Shown here in pieces: positions 1 to 11,113 of a DNA stretch of 64,000 nt; position 1 is the first letter of the stretch, and every line of letters begins with the position of its first letter. Source of the DNA: Pteria penguin (lineage: Eukaryota; Mollusca; Bivalvia; Pterioida; Pteriidae). The notes below the pieces were generated by a model. It had not been told where the DNA came from, searched no databases, and saw only the letters and a list, made by a program, of their open reading frames with translations. Location of the stretch: positions 1,369,455 to 1,433,454 of the forward strand of contig CM068593.1 in the NCBI GenBank assembly GCA_035048485.1, written 5' to 3'. The position numbers were made by a program, and so were the translations under genes.

Positions 1-826
1 ACAGGCGTGTGACTTAAATCAAAATTTGTAGGCGATATCTATTATGCTACAAGCTCAACGTTTCAGATGTTACGTTTTCAGTACATCTGTACCAAAAGTA
101 TCTTACCCACTCCAACTGGGAACACTTCGTATGTCAATGTATTTTTCATTAAAGTAATTTTCATATTTACATATCTGACGTATAGTTTTCTAATATTATG
201 ATATTTGATCACTTCTATCCCATTAAATTATGTTATATTTTAGTAGTATCGTATATTAATAAAGCACTGTGTGTAAATAATTGAAATTATATTTCTTGTC
301 AACATCATATAGACTGGATGTATTACGGAGTTCGCTACAACCCCCTCCCCCTTCTGATACTCCAAAACCAGCCTCATATTATATCAATTTTTGCCCTCTT
401 TACAATGAAAAAAAAAATTGGGGGGAGGGGGCGGGGGTTTTGGGGGGACTTTTTATACAAAAATAGTGATGGTTTTTGGAATCCATAACACTAATTTTTA
501 TATGAATAATGATATCAAATATGAAAGATGTGAGTATGTAGCATTATGATGCTCTTTCGACTATATCTAGACTTCATGTACAGTTATATTTTGCTCTATA
601 TACTATTGTATTGTGTTACTATATATCATAAATATAGTATCAATCTTTGCATTTTAATAATGGAAATTACTATTTTTAGGAACACTAAATATCTATGGCA
701 AAAAAGTATAAATATATATTTATGACTTGATCTCCCAATTGCCCTCTCACCCCCCACCTTTCCCCAGTGAAATAGACTATTAATAATATAACAATAATAG
801 CTAATTTATTGTTCTGTATTTTACAG
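1..826 (+). other. 5'-UTR intron (3' part) of the first TRIM-like gene
   Basis: The stretch is AT-rich, non-coding and clearly similar to the sequence upstream of the other TRIM-like copies (about 18.7 and 19.8-20.45 kb, 24.3-25.2 kb, 47.65-48.2 kb, 59.5-59.9 kb). In those copies the same sequence lies between a conserved donor and a conserved acceptor, so it is read here as intron whose first exon lies left of the window. It ends in the acceptor TTTTACAG at 819-826. C- and G-homopolymer runs at 341-440 explain a short spurious frame there. Confidence 0.6.
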
Positions 827-843
827 TTTGATGATCAGTAGTA

Positions 844-2379
844 ATGGCAGAAGCTTGCGGTTACCTAAAAGCGGTGCCTTGTGAATTCTGTGATAACCCA
901 GCAAAATACCAATGCCAGAACTGTGATGACCCTCTATGTGCATCGTGTAAAGCGAAGCATGAGAAGAAAAAGCCGCATCAAAAGTATGTACCATACCCTC
1001 AAAAAGAACAATCAATGTGTGTTAAACACAGTGGGCATAAATATATGTATTTCTGTGAGCAATGTAAGAAACCCAGCTGCCCAGAATGTGTCATTACGTC
1101 ACATCAAGGACACATGATGATCTCTTTAGAGAACGCGCTACGGGCAAAGAGAGAAAGGGTTAGAAAAAACTTAGACGGCCCCTTTAAAGAAAGTTTGTCA
1201 AAGTGGCGGACACTTCTTCAGGAAACTAGACAAATGAGGAAAGATTACACAACACGCATTCAGAAGATTGACGATGAGGTTGTGGCCCAAACTGCCAGAA
1301 TCCATGCAGCGGTAGATGAGAACTTTACAAAGATTCGGAACGAGCTCCGACAAATCCGAGAATCAACGGAAGCATTACTTCAAGCACAGGAGCAGAGTAT
1401 TAATGATGCATATGAGAAATTCCATACAAATATCAGCAAATTAGATGATTTAAAAGAAGGTAACGACATCTGTCTGTTGGACTGCACATTTGAACCCGAT
1501 GATATGGCAGCTCTTCCAACACTTACCCAATACTCACCTCCAGGCTATACAGCTGGTCAAATTAATGACCAGACTATCATGACAACGATCGGGAACCTGA
1601 CCCCTAAAACGTTATTATCCACGTCATCCGTAGTATCCTCTTTTAATCCTGGGCATGACTATCCAAACATCGCCTGTACCACATCATCAGGTCTGGCCTG
1701 GGTGAAGACCGGTGAAACAAGTCTACAACAAATGGACCGCCACAGCACCGTGAAAGACACTATTAGTACTGACTTCATGTTCTGTGAAATCACGTTTACT
1801 CTATTGGGAGACATCCTATTTAGTGACGTCAGCAATAAGCGTATTGTGTCAGCGTCAAAGGGGGCGACGTCATGGAGATTCACGACGTTAGTATCTACAC
1901 AGTACACGCCGTGTGGAATCTGCTGCTTACGTAATGGTGACGTCGTTGTGACTCATACTTGGGATCACCCAGTCATTCAGTACAATAAGTCGGGGGACAT
2001 TACACATGAGTTTGATCAAAGCTTGTTCACATTCCCATTGAGACTAGCAGTGAATGCCGTCAATGATGACCTGTATGTGTGTGACAAACACAAAATATTA
2101 ACATTTGGGACAGACCATAGTCTACGTTACGAGTATTCAGGGTCCGATGCCGAATCATTCCGCCCGGGGGACGTCTGTTCTGATAGCAGTGGCCGCGTCC
2201 TCATCACCGACGATGGGAAAAACAGGATACATATCCTGAACAAGGACGGACAGTTTATCCGGTATCTACAACCTCCTGGATTGACGAAACCATGGTACAT
2301 TGATGTAGACAGTGAGGGAAACGCGTGGATCGGGGAGTATGAAGGAAAAGTGAAATTAGTGAAATACCAACGAATGTGA
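844..2379 (+). CDS. TRIM-like protein: two B-boxes, coiled coil, NHL-like propeller (copy 1, intact)
   Basis: This is a 511-residue protein in a single uninterrupted exon. There is no RING finger; the protein opens directly with an N-terminal B-box (C13, C16, C24, C27, C32, C35, H39, H45). A second B-box follows (C59, H62, C71, C74, C79, C82, H87, H90). Residues about 97-205 are heptad-rich coiled coil. After a linker, residues about 265-510 form repeated beta-propeller strands of NHL type, with NGDVVVT, DDLYVCD, SGRVLITD and EGNAWIGE marking blades. The acceptor TTTTACAG ends at 826, and ATG 844 is the first ATG after a 17-nt leader that is conserved in the paralogs. An AATAAA lies at 2600-2605. 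B-box/NHL proteins of this kind are cytosolic scaffolds or ubiquitin-pathway and RNA-binding proteins. The specific role of the RING-less bivalve forms is not known, and an immune role is only inferred from their expansion. Confidence 0.88.
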   Translation: MAEACGYLKAVPCEFCDNPAKYQCQNCDDPLCASCKAKHEKKKPHQKYVPYPQKEQSMCVKHSGHKYMYFCEQCKKPSCPECVITSHQGHMMISLENALRAKRERVRKNLDGPFKESLSKWRTLLQETRQMRKDYTTRIQKIDDEVVAQTARIHAAVDENFTKIRNELRQIRESTEALLQAQEQSINDAYEKFHTNISKLDDLKEGNDICLLDCTFEPDDMAALPTLTQYSPPGYTAGQINDQTIMTTIGNLTPKTLLSTSSVVSSFNPGHDYPNIACTTSSGLAWVKTGETSLQQMDRHSTVKDTISTDFMFCEITFTLLGDILFSDVSNKRIVSASKGATSWRFTTLVSTQYTPCGICCLRNGDVVVTHTWDHPVIQYNKSGDITHEFDQSLFTFPLRLAVNAVNDDLYVCDKHKILTFGTDHSLRYEYSGSDAESFRPGDVCSDSSGRVLITDDGKNRIHILNKDGQFIRYLQPPGLTKPWYIDVDSEGNAWIGEYEGKVKLVKYQRM

Positions 2380-2840
2380 CGGAAAATATCGATCCAGAAA
2401 AATACAGTTATAAGAAAATCAAATACAGAAACAGTTCTTAATAGTTATATTAGATGTGCGTAATGATTTATTTGGGGACTAGTTTAGTCCCAAATTCATA
2501 TGGTTTCCAGTTTTCCAATCTGTAGCTGACTGATAATAATAGATAATAACAATTTCTGAAATATGTTTTATGAATTATACAAATTACTAGACATTCAATA
2601 ATAAAATACTATCAATTCACGTTTATTTGGTTTCCTGTTTATTATACAATGTCCAACAGTCCAGGGAGAATACTTATGATTGATTGGGCACATTGATTGT
2701 GTTTATTCGTAATGTTTTACAGTTATTTACTTGTAACTTGATATCATAATAGAGATCTATCTGTAAAATCTCATATCTACCCGATGATAGAAAAGATGCC
2801 ATTGTCAGAGGATGCAGCACAGTAAGTTAAATAATTGATG
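2380..2840 (+). other. 3' UTR and flank of TRIM-like copy 1
   Basis: The sequence after the stop is shared with the downstream flanks of the copies at 5374, 22394, 26737 and 49286 (for example the GTCCAACAGTCCAGG motif). A canonical AATAAA polyadenylation signal sits at 2600-2605. A run of 18 A residues follows near 2844-2861. Confidence 0.6.
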
Positions 2841-2993
2841 ATAAAAAAAAAAAAAAAAAACAAAAGTGAAAGAAAACAAAACTGTTTTCTGAAATCCCTA
2901 CTGTTTCAGTTTTTAAATGAATTGAAAATTTATCATCTAAACTTTATTAATAGTTGTTAACACAATGTTATGCTAAGTGACAGCACTTTATCA

Positions 2994-3262
2994 GCTTTGA
3001 ACTTGTGACGCAGTGGTACTGTAAATAAGGTTATCAGCTCCTGGCCTACATGACACTGGTTCGTCTAACGCCGTGGGTATACCCGGTCGTTGTCTTTCAG
3101 ATGAGACAGTGAACATTGAGTTTACACTGTGAACAAATGGTTATGCTGACTTCAGAAACATCTAAACTTGTGAACTTAGCCAAAGTGGTACAGTGAATCA
3201 GATTATTCGACTAACGCGGTGGCCATACCGGCGTGCTGTCCTCAGATGAAACAATGAAAATT
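2994..3262 (+). repeat. tRNA-derived SINE-like repeats (two partial copies)
   Basis: Two adjacent degenerate copies share an A-box-like GTGACGCAGTGGTAC, a B-box-like GGTTCGTCTAACGCC and a TGTCTTTCAGATGAGACA tail. The same family recurs at 7960-8290 and 49786-49999, and in reverse at 51950-52180 and 56262-56545. The B-box similarity marks an RNA polymerase III-type SINE rather than a functional tRNA. Confidence 0.55.
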
Positions 3263-3268
3263 GAGGTC

Positions 3269-3272
<4 letters not shown>

Positions 3273-3318
<46 letters not shown>
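3273..3318. repeat. (GA)n microsatellite
   Basis: This is an uninterrupted GA dinucleotide run of 46 bases. It causes long spurious Ser-Leu frames on the opposite strand. Confidence 0.95.
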
Positions 3319-3322
<4 letters not shown>

Positions 3323-4325
3323 AATATATTTTTTATTGCGCACATTGCATGTATGCCTTGACTTGGGAGACGAAATGGTGACCCGCTTACACGTAAATAG
3401 ATAATAAAAAGTAAATACATGAAGATCAATTAATAAATAGAGTATGATGATGGTGACCGAGAGTATAAAAAGAAACCAAAAGATATATATAAAAAAAGAA
3501 AACAATGAGAGGGAGAGAGAGAGCTTCCTGGTTGGTAATTCGCCTCATCTATGTGAACACCAAGCTCTGTTCAGGCACTGTTTAGGTTGCAGCAGATATT
3601 TAGGCGTTCTTCTTTTAAGGGTTATTCCTCCCTGAGAAAATGCTTGTGAAAAATTCGTCCATTTTTGAATAAAAAAAATCTTTTTTCATTCTAGGAAGAT
3701 ATAAAGCATAAATGGAGTAATGGTGTTAAAGAGATATCTACCCATATATGTTTTCGCTTGAGCAAGAAATCAAAATTACGGAGTTTCAACAAGCTTCGTT
3801 CAAATTTAGGTAATTTCTGAGTCCAAGATATCTATTAAGACGCATTGCATGGCCGATGTTTTGTAAATCAGCAGATTATACAACACAATACCATACAATA
3901 TAATTTAATTTTTTCCACATTGCCTGTATAACGTCTATACGGTAGCACGGGGTAAAATTTCGTCTATACGCGTATAGACAATGTCACTCGATTTATACAT
4001 AATCGGGGCCACACGTAAACAAAATCAGAGGTTCGATCTATTAATAGATCAGTATATCGAAAGATTTCTGACATTTAAAAGAAGTAGGGTTTTAATTAAA
4101 TGGATCAAACAGATACCTAATACTGCGTTCTCTTTTCTTGGTTATTTTTTTTTTTTTTTTACTTTTCTTTCATAATTCTCCCTCTATCTCATAGATCAAA
4201 TATCTCAATTATTGACTTACAGTTCAATTATTTGAACTTTTTCAATCTCTTTATCCCTCATCTGTCACTAACTCTTTTCGTCTGTTACATATAATTCGTC
4301 TGCCTCATATGCTCTCTTTCTCAAA
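3319..4325. other. Unassigned spacer, AT-rich, with an 18-bp palindrome
   Basis: No gene is visible. A perfect palindrome, GTCTATACGCGTATAGAC, lies at 3962-3979, preceded by a related imperfect motif at about 3932-3942. The last 250 bp resemble, weakly, the sequence just upstream of the DIRS gag start at 38826 (shared ATATAATTCRTCTG), so the 3' part may be the 5' end of another DIRS-like insertion. Confidence 0.4.
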
Positions 4326-4503
4326 ATGGCGACCGGCGACAATCAAGACTCCCTCTCACATTTCCAAATTGGTAGCGTGGATGAAATATTTTTTTCGGGT
4401 GAACAAACCATAGATGACAATGAATAGAATGAACATTTTGACAAGATCTTTCAATCTAACTTTGATGAGTTATTCTCGGGTGATATTGGTTTTTTTTTTT
4501 TTT
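4326..4503 (+). pseudogene. Possible DIRS-type gag N-terminal fragment
   Basis: An ATG at 4326 opens a 33-codon frame beginning MATGDNQD. It stops at TAG 4425-4427 and reads on in frame as acidic/aromatic sequence (FDELFSGD) into a T tract at 4490-4506. The start resembles MATGQRSR of the DIRS gag at 38826 and the leader context is similar. The similarity is short, so this is a weak call. The fragment abuts the truncated TRIM-like copy 2 and may mark the event that removed its B-boxes. Confidence 0.28.
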
Positions 4504-4507
4504 TTTG

Positions 4508-5373
4508 TTGGACGGAATAAACACCAGTACAACAAACGACTTGGCAGTAAAGGAAATGAATGATGCTCTAAATATCACTACAATACTGGTTATTAATAAC
4601 GATCAAACAAAAAATATAGCGAACGTAACACGTACACCTATACCACAGTCACCCCCGACCCCTTCGGCGTTATTATCCACACGAGCCGTAGTATCCTCTG
4701 TTAATCCTGGGTATTGTTATCCATCCATCGCCTGTACCACATCATCAGATCTGGCCTGGGTGAGGACTGGTTATAGATGTCTACAGCTAAAGGACCGTCA
4801 CGGCACAGTGAAGCATACCATTAGCACTGACTTCGGGTTCGATGACGTCACGGTAACTCTATTGGGAGACATCCTATTTAGTGACGTCGACAATAACCGT
4901 ATTGTGTCAGCGTCAAAGGGGGCGACGTCATGGAGATTCATGACGTTAGTATCTACACAGTACACGCCGTATGACGTATCCTTGTGATGAACACCGAGTT
5001 TGATCAGAGCTTGTTCACATTCCCATTGGGAGTAGCAGTGAATGCTGTCAGCGATGATCTGTGTGTGTGCGACTGTGACAAACACAAAGTATTAATATTT
5101 GGGACAGACCATACTTTACGTTACGAATATACGGAATACGGTAAGAACTCATTCCACCCAGAGGACGTTAGCACTGATAGCAGTGGCCGCTTCCTCATCA
5201 CCGACACCACGAACAACAGGATACATATCCTGGACAAAGGCGGACAGTTTATCCGGTATCTACAACCTCCTGGGCTGAAGGCACCAGGATTTATTGATGT
5301 AGACATTGAGGGAAACGCCTGGATCGGGGAGTATAAAGGACAAGTGAAAATAGTAAAATACCAACGAATGTGA
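4508..5373 (+). pseudogene. TRIM-like copy 2: propeller-only pseudogene
   Basis: This copy keeps the linker (the CACTACAATACTGG motif, shared with copies 3 and 6) and most of the NHL-like propeller, but both B-boxes and the coiled coil are missing. The frame 4508-4987 ends at TQYTPYDVSL followed by a stop. Relative to the intact copies about 100 bp (from CGICCLRNGDVVV to the start of HEFDQSLF) are deleted, and the frame changes at about 4984. The second frame continues to 5373 and ends VKIVKYQRM. There is no conserved splice acceptor upstream. A possible AATAAA lies at 5589-5594. The copy is judged a pseudogene, since translation of either half alone would leave an incomplete propeller. Confidence 0.8.
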
Positions 5374-6066
5374 CGGAAAATATCGATCCATAAAAGTACA
5401 ATTGTAGGATATCAAATACAGAAAAAGTTTATAATAGTCAAATCAGATATGCGTGATGATTTATTTTGGATCTTATCTAGCCAACCCATATTGAAAAAGT
5501 GTCCAGCTGCTCAGTTTGTTGATGACTTACAATGTATGATAATGGTTAATATATTGTATACGAATTTACAAACTGCCGGACATTGAACAATAAAATACTG
5601 TCAATAGACGTTTATTTGAATTCCTGTTTATAATATAATGTCCAACAGTCCAGGAAGACTACTTCTAAATGATTAAGCACATTGAGGGTCTTTACTCATC
5701 TGTTTTACAGCTATTTACATGTAACTCAGTACCATAGTAGATATGTATCCTTAAATCTCTTATCTCCCTGATAATTCAAAAATTACCATTATCAGAGGAC
5801 ATGCGGCACAGTAACTATACTTATGATGTTTAGTTAAAAATAAAAGAATTGAGGAAGTTTAGTTCATAAAAAGATCAAAGGACCTGAAGTCTGAAGTCCT
5901 TAAAGATAGTCCTACTCACATCTTGTTGTAGAGATCTATATGTTTCACACTAAGGACAACTCGACCTCATTTTTTATGAAGTTGGTTGAATTATGTTACT
6001 ACAAATGAATCAAAATAAGGTAGTGCACATAGAAACCTGCTCATAAGGTGATTGCATTATGTGATT
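5374..6066. other. 3' flank of copy 2 and unassigned spacer
   Basis: The first ~450 bp match the downstream flank of the other TRIM-like copies, including AATAAA at 5589-5594. The remainder shows no recognisable feature. Confidence 0.45.
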
Positions 6067-6218
6067 CAGTGCTGGGTTTAGAAGGAGGGTGGGGTGGGGT
6101 GGGGGATTCTTCCGCCACACATTTACGAGTGAAAATCCAGATTTGACCCAAAATGACCGAGTAGTTTGGCTGAAACTTATGTGGGGCCCCTTTTCGGAAA
6201 TCCTGGATCCACAACTAC
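6067..6218. mobile_element. Degenerate CAGTG-type MITE
   Basis: The ends are CAGTGCTGGGTTTAG at the left and GGATCCACAACTA at the right, degenerate relatives of the CAGTGGCGGATCCAG inverted ends seen at 31124-31281. There is a G-rich internal block and no coding capacity. Confidence 0.45.
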
Positions 6219-7215
6219 ATGGGGTATTCATCTTTTCCAGTTAGATGTTTTCATTTTTTTTTTTTATATATATATAGTTTTATAGTGATTTGTATTTTGA
6301 CTAGACTGCTTATTCAAATTATGCGATGAGACTGATAAATAAAAGTAACAGTTTTCCGTTCAACACATTTTAACATTTAGTGAAGGCTACATGCTGGGTT
6401 ATGATGTTTTCCACATACGTCTTTAATTCTCAGAAACGACAGGGTATTGCATTCGAAATAGTCCAATATTCCCTGCCCTTTTCCCACCATTGATATCGGC
6501 AGTTTGTGGAAATTCCAACTTTTGATAAACAAAGTCTCTATGACCATCTCCGACAAACCGTGGGAGAAGGGCAAAGAATCTCGGACTATAATGAAAACTG
6601 TAAAGGGGTCCCTAGACAACTCGATTTGACTGTAGTTAGAATAAATGAACGTATGAATAAAAATTATTTCATAAAACACGTCGTTATACATTTGTAGTTT
6701 GAAATGTTTTATCTTTATTATTATTTGAAATGTGCGAAATAAACATTTCATGTTCAAAGTGTGAAAATAAAGACAAAAGAAAAGAGACCATGTATTCGAA
6801 GATAACACGTAATAGTGTTGGTCACCACGAATGTTCATCGTGCGAATAGGCTGATGAACAAAAATTCACATACTGTCGGTTTCGCCTTGGCGGGGAAGGG
6901 GGCATTTTCTTAAAGAATTCACACGATTGTGATCAAAACTTATCTTTAGGAAAGACTCTTACACTGAATATATTAAATCATCACAGCTGTCCTGGCTAAA
7001 ATAGACAAACATTGACAAAGACATCGTACTATCTCTTTAAAACTTGTAGTTGAGTGGACGTAAATCTGACCTTTGACCTCTGAACACGATAACAGTAATA
7101 TAGACTAACATTGATACAGACATTCTTCAAAGGTTATAATTGTGTGGACGTAAATTCCTAAAGTTTATTAACAGCTGTTAATACTGTTATGCCAACAATA
7201 GCACTATGCAGTTGT
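6219..7215. other. Unassigned spacer
   Basis: I see no gene or clear repeat. Opposing short frames at 6377-6838 lack similarity to any family I know and have no splice or start context. Confidence 0.4.
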
Positions 7216-7936
7216 GTTAAGGCAATACACAATTATATAATGTTGCAGAAAACCCGCTAAAAACGGAATATGACGTCATTGTGACGTCACTATGGCCCAG
7301 TGCACTACATGAAGCGGGCGACACTGTAACAATCAACATGCCAAGAAAAACGCTGCAGTGTAACCTTTCCCTAACTCTGTTTGTTGTGTAATTTAACATA
7401 AAGACTGTTATATATCTATTTGAAATGCGTCTTGCTGGGCCCAACTTTTAGATTAAAAAGTATCAACAGAATTTCAATTTAATTAGACAATGTCTTATAA
7501 GACTACACCATTCAACAATTCCATCGCAGTATTTATATGCAATTACGCCTCTTATAAGTTTGGCACAGCTATAAATACAGATGGGTGCAGCCCTAACATA
7601 ACATGCACGTTAACGCGACGTTAACATAATGTTAGGTTACGACTGCACCTCACTGTATTATTGATAGGTTTCCATTTATTATTTACAACAAAATTGACTA
7701 CCAAAATGGGCAATATACCCTTGCACTTGTTGAATGTTTGTTGTTAATACTACATGTGCTATACATAGCAGTCACGTGATTGCAAACAACTAGGGATAAC
7801 ATTCAAATGTGTGAAAAATTAAACTTGTTAAACAATTTGCATATTACCATTTTTGCAGAAATAATCTTTATTATAATTTTTATGCGGTTTTCAGTATAGA
7901 CTATATAATGTCAATGAAGTCGTGGATTGCCTTAAC
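7216..7936. mobile_element. TTAA-flanked non-autonomous DNA element
   Basis: The left end is TTAAGGCAATACAC (7217) and the right end is GTGGATTGCCTTAA (to 7935). These are inverted GGCAATMCAC termini bounded by TTAA at 7217-7220 and 7932-7935. TTAA target duplication is the signature of the piggyBac group. No transposase is present. A diverged partial copy in reverse orientation lies at 62230-62400 (shared GTGACGTCAC and CGCTTCAT blocks). A smaller TA-flanked MITE is nested inside at 7578-7655. Confidence 0.6.
7578..7655. mobile_element. 78-bp TA-flanked MITE
   Basis: A near-perfect hairpin starts CAGATGGGTGCAGCCCTAAC and ends GACTGCACCTCACTG, flanked by TA at 7576-7577 and 7656-7657. It is the smallest member of the family that includes 8965-9454 and 18749-19772. 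TA duplication and CAGT-type ends fit the Tc1/mariner group. Confidence 0.65.
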
Positions 7937-8310
7937 GTTACTGCGTATATCAGAATTGAACTTGTCAACTGAGCCGGGTAATACAGTGGATCAGGTAATA
8001 CAGTGGATCAGGTAATACAATGGATCAGGTGTTAGACTCCTGATTTACAGGTCCTAGTTCGACTAACTCTGTGATCATACCGGCCTGCTGTCTTTCTGAT
8101 GAGAAAATCGACGTCCCATGTCCCAAATCAGCTCTGAACTTGTTAAATGAGGTATGGCTCAATTGAGAATGTGGTCGGCTCCTGACCTAGAGCTCCCTAC
8201 CGTGACACGAGACATCGGTTTTGACATCTATACGAAAGAGATGACACCTTGCGCTCATTGCAGATATCAAAACCGGGGTCCCTTTGACCCAATGTATTTT
8301 AGTGGAGAAT
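7937..8310 (+). repeat. SINE-like repeats with an internal 17-bp triplication
   Basis: GGTAATACAGTGGATCA occurs three times in tandem at about 7977-8026. This is followed by a B-box-like TAGTTCGACTAACTC and the TGTCTTTCTGATGAGA tail of the SINE family at 2994. A second partial copy occupies about 8130-8290 (CCGTGACACGAGACATCGG). Confidence 0.45.
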
Positions 8311-8519
8311 GATCGATTTGTAGTGTATATGACAATGCTGTACCTTTGCAATATTTTCGTTTCTCATAATATGAAATATAATGTAAACATACTCTTTCTT
8401 TGACATGTTTTCAGGATTATCTAAGGCGTAACTAACGATTCGACTGATTCATAAGCTCACATTTTCTGAACAAACATTTTGGACAAGAATTAGTGTGGTC
8501 TGGTGACGTTTTACGATCG

Positions 8520-8930
8520 ACATACACCGATCACTAGAATCAGGATTCAGAACGACATCGGCCTAATTTACGCCTTGGCCGGTATAACAGGATATAGAAC
8601 CACATACAACCACACGGTAATGCAATAGAAGTGGGTTACAGAACCACGTGAGTCTTGTTTATACTTAGTTCACCAGAAATGGAATACAGAACCACGAGGG
8701 CCTCTTATACACTGGCCACTGGAAACGAGATACAGAGTAAGGTGGGTCTCGTTGATGCATAGGTCACAAAAAAGGGCTAGAGGACCACGTGAGCCCTCTT
8801 TATACCAAGAGTACTAGAAACTGTATACAGAGCCACCTGAGACTCGATTACGACTTCAGATCAAGAAACGGGATACAGAAGCACGTGTTCTTGTTTATAT
8901 ACTCGACACTTGATGCTTTGAAGAACATAA
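8520..8930. repeat. ~60-bp tandem repeat, segment S1
   Basis: About six or seven diverged units share GGATACAGAACCACGTGAG and CACTAGAAA blocks. The same array recurs at 52480-52890, at the start of segment S3. Confidence 0.65.
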
Positions 8931-8964
8931 AAAATAAGCACAGAAATGCTTCACATGACAGATA

Positions 8965-9454
8965 CAGTTGGGTGCAGTCCTAACCGTATATTAAAGTGCA
9001 CTTGACAAGTGCACTTCAAGTTTAGTTTTTCGTCCTGAAAACCAGTCATAAAGTTTAGTCAAGTGCACTTGATAACAAGTTTAGTTTAAAGTAATTCCGT
9101 CTTTAAGTTTACTATCACGTGACACCAAGTTTACTTTTCGCGTTTGTTTATTACAATTATCCAGTTTCGTATAATATGATAGAAATAATTGTCTTATTAT
9201 TTACAATTGCATATTTTATATAAAAAGATTGTTTTAATAGAAAAATATGGTAAATTTACATGTATTTAAAAAGTAAACTAAACTTTAAGTGCACTTGGAG
9301 TAAACTTGGAATAAAGTTTACTACTAAACTTGGAATCAAGTTTACTACCAAACTTGATTCCAAGTTTACTCTGTTTTCGCCAAGCAAACTTGAAAAGCAG
9401 TCATAAAGTTAACTCGAAGTGCACTTTATGTAAGGTTAGGACTGCACCTAACTG
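8965..9454. mobile_element. 490-bp TA-flanked TIR element
   Basis: The ends CAGTTGGGTGCAGTCCTAAC and GTTAGGACTGCACCTAACTG are inverted repeats. TA dinucleotides flank at 8963-8964 and 9455-9456. The interior is built from repeated, inverted motifs (AAGTGCACTTG, AAGTTTAC) and has no coding capacity. The paralogous site near 52950 lacks the element. Confidence 0.75.
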
Positions 9455-9456
9455 TA

Positions 9457-9722
9457 CACGATGTATGGGGAATACCTCTGTATAGACAGAGGCATTACAG
9501 ACACATGGTGAACGGGGACTACCACTGTATAGTCAGTGTCAATGCAGACACACGATGTACGGAGACTGACACTGTATAGGCAGTGTCATTACTGACACAC
9601 GATGTATGGGGAATAACACTGTATAGACAGTGCCATTACAGACACACGATGTATGGGGACTAACACTCTATAGACAGTGCCATTACAGACACACGATGTA
9701 TGGGGACTAACACTGTATAGAC
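9457..9722. repeat. ~49-bp minisatellite (ACACGATGTATGGGGACTAA), segment S1
   Basis: About five to six units each contain CACGATGTATGGGGA, CACTGTATAGACAGTG (a short inverted repeat) and CATTACAGACA. The array resumes after an insertion at 9963. It recurs at about 36255-36340 and 52955-53240. Confidence 0.85.
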
Positions 9723-9723
9723 G

Positions 9724-9962
9724 TATTTGATTGTTCTGCTGTTACGGTGAGTGGGAAGATGGGCCCGTAAACCGGTTAACCACACCATTTGTTTGGCTTT
9801 TGTCAAATTAAATTACCGTCCTAAGTCGGTATCGTAATTGCACTACAAACAAATATTTTTGTAATGGGTTATATGTGCTAATATATTATTTATATTCATG
9901 TATTGTATAGCTCCATGGTGACTTCTGCCACATAACTGAGCCAGTAACTCCTCTTTTTTCTT
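9724..9962 (+). mobile_element. Penelope-like family A, 3'-tail insertion 1
   Basis: The stretch is a close match to the 3' tail of the RT element at 17375-17613, including GTGGGAAGATGGGCCCGTAA, CCGTCCTAAGTCGGTATCG and the end ACTCCTCTTTTTTCTT. It interrupts the 49-bp minisatellite, so it is a 5'-truncated insertion. Confidence 0.8.
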
Positions 9963-11030
9963 ACAGACACGCCATCTACGGGGACTAACACAGGATGAAA
10001 AATGTCATTAAAATGAAGACAATAATATTATACCAGTCTATCATCTCTCATATGACCATGTATCCTCGACTTTTCATTTTTCTGATAATTAATTTGCCTT
10101 GACATTTACACTGAAGCTTTCAGAAATTAGATGAACTATGAATAACTGGTATGAAATATATAAATTTACCGGCACCTTAAGAAGAAAACATGGCTATAGA
10201 TTTCCAACTATAAATAAAATCTCTCCCTTCTTCAGTGAAATCTACCATGGCACATACAGTATGCAGTCATCAACAATTCATGGTAAATTAACTAAGGGCA
10301 GATAACTCGCTACAACAACAAAACAAAAGATGTTCCTCTTTAATCCAATGTAAACATCTTTCAACCATAATTAGCTTTTGCAATTACTATTTCTAAATCA
10401 CTGAAATAAACATTCGTTAAATTTTCTCATAGTTAAATTTCATTTTTATCAGCATTTCTCCTCATGAAGATTTGTTACATTACCCATAAATATATTATTA
10501 TGCATGTTTAATAGGAGTATTCTTCTTGAAAACATAGCTTTTTGGTCCATATTTGGAATACATACATTGTGTAATCTTAAAAGATAATAATAATGATAAT
10601 TGGTGTGTCAATAAATAGGTGGTATGTATTCAACGATATGTCATATGAGAGACAATTAAAATAAAAGTTTCTTATGAATAAACCAAAAACATGGTAACAA
10701 ATACTGACAAAGTCTTGTACTGTATACGAAACACTTGCTAACAAATAGAAATTTTGTTTTGAAAAACTATTAATTCTTAAAGGAATTCATGCAAAGCATA
10801 TTTATAAATAAAATGTTACTGTTCTGAATTGTTTTCCCCTTTTCGGTTCAAAACTTATATTGAATCGTAGATATTATAATGATAAAAATATTGCAAATGA
10901 CGGAAATTGCCTTTAATTAGTTCTAATAATAGATATTTCTCTATCATAAGAAAACTGTGCTTGATAGGCAGAGACAATTAAGACACTAGATTGACATGAA
11001 AACAATTGTACATCGAGCTATGTGTAAGAG
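9963..11030. repeat. Segmental duplication S1 (non-coding part)
   Basis: The sequence matches 36330-37310 (S2) and 53260-53900 plus 54690-55920 (S3) in order, including AGATAACTCGCTACAACAACA and AACTGTGCTTGATAGGCAGA. In S2 and S3 this block runs into minus-strand WD40 remnants. In S1 it is cut off at 11031 by a SINE tail. Confidence 0.7.
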
Positions 11031-11113
11031 GTTGTTTACCTTCTGCTTCCATGTCGTGTTATAACTGAAAAATTGTTGAAAGCGACGTAAAATAAAAATC
11101 AGCCAACCACTTT
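11031..11113. repeat. SINE 3' fragment
   Basis: CTTCCATGTCGTGTTATAAC, then TTGTTGAAAGCGACGTAAAA and AACCAACCAC-like ends match the tail of the SINE at 13965-14130. Confidence 0.6.

Noticed and set aside
821..1015. Antisense frames inside the B-box region of each TRIM-like copy
   Set aside because: They recur only because the sense coding sequence is conserved; no independent support.
3962..3979. 18-bp perfect palindrome as an operator
   Set aside because: No associated gene; only noted as part of an unassigned spacer.
8088..8115. CTGATGAGAAAATCGACG as a hammerhead ribozyme core
   Set aside because: It is the TGTCTTTCWGATGAGA tail of a SINE; no GAAA box with pairing stems follows, and other copies read CAGATGAGACAG.
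8520..9722. Regularly spaced repeats as a CRISPR array
   Set aside because: Repeats are contiguous minisatellite units without unique spacers, and the genome is animal.
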